Shown piece by piece: positions 63,463 to 64,000 of a stretch of DNA of 64,000 nt. The DNA is from Sepioteuthis lessoniana. Taxonomy: Eukaryota > Mollusca > Cephalopoda > Myopsida > Loliginidae. The stretch is from NCBI GenBank assembly GCA_963585895.1, contig CAUZXS010002445.1, positions 108,687 through 172,686 on the forward strand. Direction: 5' to 3'. Every line of letters starts with the position of its first letter. Positions within the stretch are counted from its first letter, which is position 1. Under the pieces are notes generated by a model. The model was given only the letters and a program-made list of their open reading frames with translations, was not told the DNA's origin and ran no database searches. Position numbers and translations under genes: made by a program.

Positions 63463-63860
63463 AAGAGTATCGTTGCAGGAAATAGATCAGAAGAGCCAGG
63501 TTCAAATTCTGTACGAGCTCGTACATTTCACTTTTGACCAGTATCTTAGGGGAAGCCACACATTTTTTTCCATGAACAGATAGAAAAAATGAATTTTGCA
63601 CCGCATATTCTATAAACAACACTTCTCTGGTTCTAAATCCAGAATTTTTCCTTCTATACTGATTCCTGCACCATGTCAAAAAAAAAAAAAGAAAAGAAAA
63701 AGAACACAGTCCTTCCATACTATTTACCCATGAGTGAGAAAAGAGGTTGGTTCATGCCTTTCCCTAGGTTATTAGTGCGATGGAAAACACAAACAGCCTC
63801 TTCTTCTTGAACTCGGGTTATCATGTCCATGATAACCCTTATGCCATATACTTACACTAT
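63463..63860. mobile_element. Two SINE C pieces, head to head
   Basis: 63463-63560 plus: TGCAGGAAATAGATC, B box AGGTTCAAATTCTG, head and start of centre. 63712-63850 minus: CTATTTACCCATGAGTGAG, TTCATGCCTTTCCC, head AACTCGGGTTATCATG. Confidence 0.6.
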
Positions 63861-64000
63861 AATGATGATGTTGCCTTTCGTAAGACGTTCAGATTGATTA
63901 CAACACTATAGTAGTCAACAAGAATTTTGAAATCTTTTGACAAAACAATCATTTATTGAAAGCAGAAAACAAAACAATTTATAAGAAAACAAAAATGGTT
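63861..64000. other. No recognised feature
   Basis: AT-rich window end. Confidence 0.35.

Overview
The window looks like intergenic or intronic DNA from a large, AT-rich invertebrate animal genome. I recognise no host exon, no true tRNA, rRNA or snRNA gene, and no bacterial-style operon. SINEs with tRNA-like heads, RTE-like LINEs, mariner, hAT and Penelope-like elements and very long (TA)n/(CA)n tracts fit a metazoan. A mollusc (perhaps a cephalopod) or another marine invertebrate is my guess, not a demonstrated call.

Most of the sequence is interspersed repeat, in recurrent families that I label here. A: about 0.4-0.9 kb, starting near TTGCCCAGTCGGCTGGGG, with a body of degenerate tandem repeats and a tail containing TTTGGCATTAAATAACC. 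B: a tRNA-derived SINE of about 235 bp sharing the A tail. C: a tRNA-derived SINE of about 292 bp sharing its central domain with B. D: a tRNA-derived SINE of about 236 bp. E: a short tRNA-like repeat of about 130 bp. F and G: short elements with a tRNA-like head followed by a type I hammerhead ribozyme. Eight RTE-like LINE fragments are present; one (21443-23139) keeps an uninterrupted 565-codon reverse transcriptase segment. A second LINE family (LINE-X) appears as C-terminal zinc-knuckle fragments. Three related mariner copies, two other mariner-like fragments, one hAT remnant, one Penelope-like remnant and two possible LTR fossils complete the set.

Layout. 0-9 kb: A, C and E repeats, a minus-strand LINE and a possible LTR fossil. 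9.3-10.7 kb: a 30-bp minisatellite, then a GC-rich element of strong hairpins. 11-20.8 kb: dense A/B/C/D SINEs, several nested with target-site duplications. 21-26 kb: the youngest-looking LINE, a Penelope remnant and mariner copy 1. 27-31 kb: D, a 50-bp satellite, B inside A, and a mariner-like remnant. 31.5-39.4 kb: SINEs, hammerhead elements, A copies and a 41-bp minisatellite. 40-46 kb: LINE scraps, G and F hammerhead elements, hAT. 47-53 kb: A, C, D, LINE-X and a 74-bp array. 53-64 kb: mariner copies 2 and 3, the second hairpin-rich element, another LINE, and A/B/C repeats.

The most interesting material is (i) the hammerhead ribozymes in two separate short element families and (ii) the hairpin-rich element at 10.1 and 55.1 kb, whose two copies differ by at least six compensated base-pair changes, evidence that its RNA fold was maintained. 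No genes here form a pathway; the relations are those of mobile elements inserting into one another. Because A is found inside C and C inside A, those families were active in overlapping periods.
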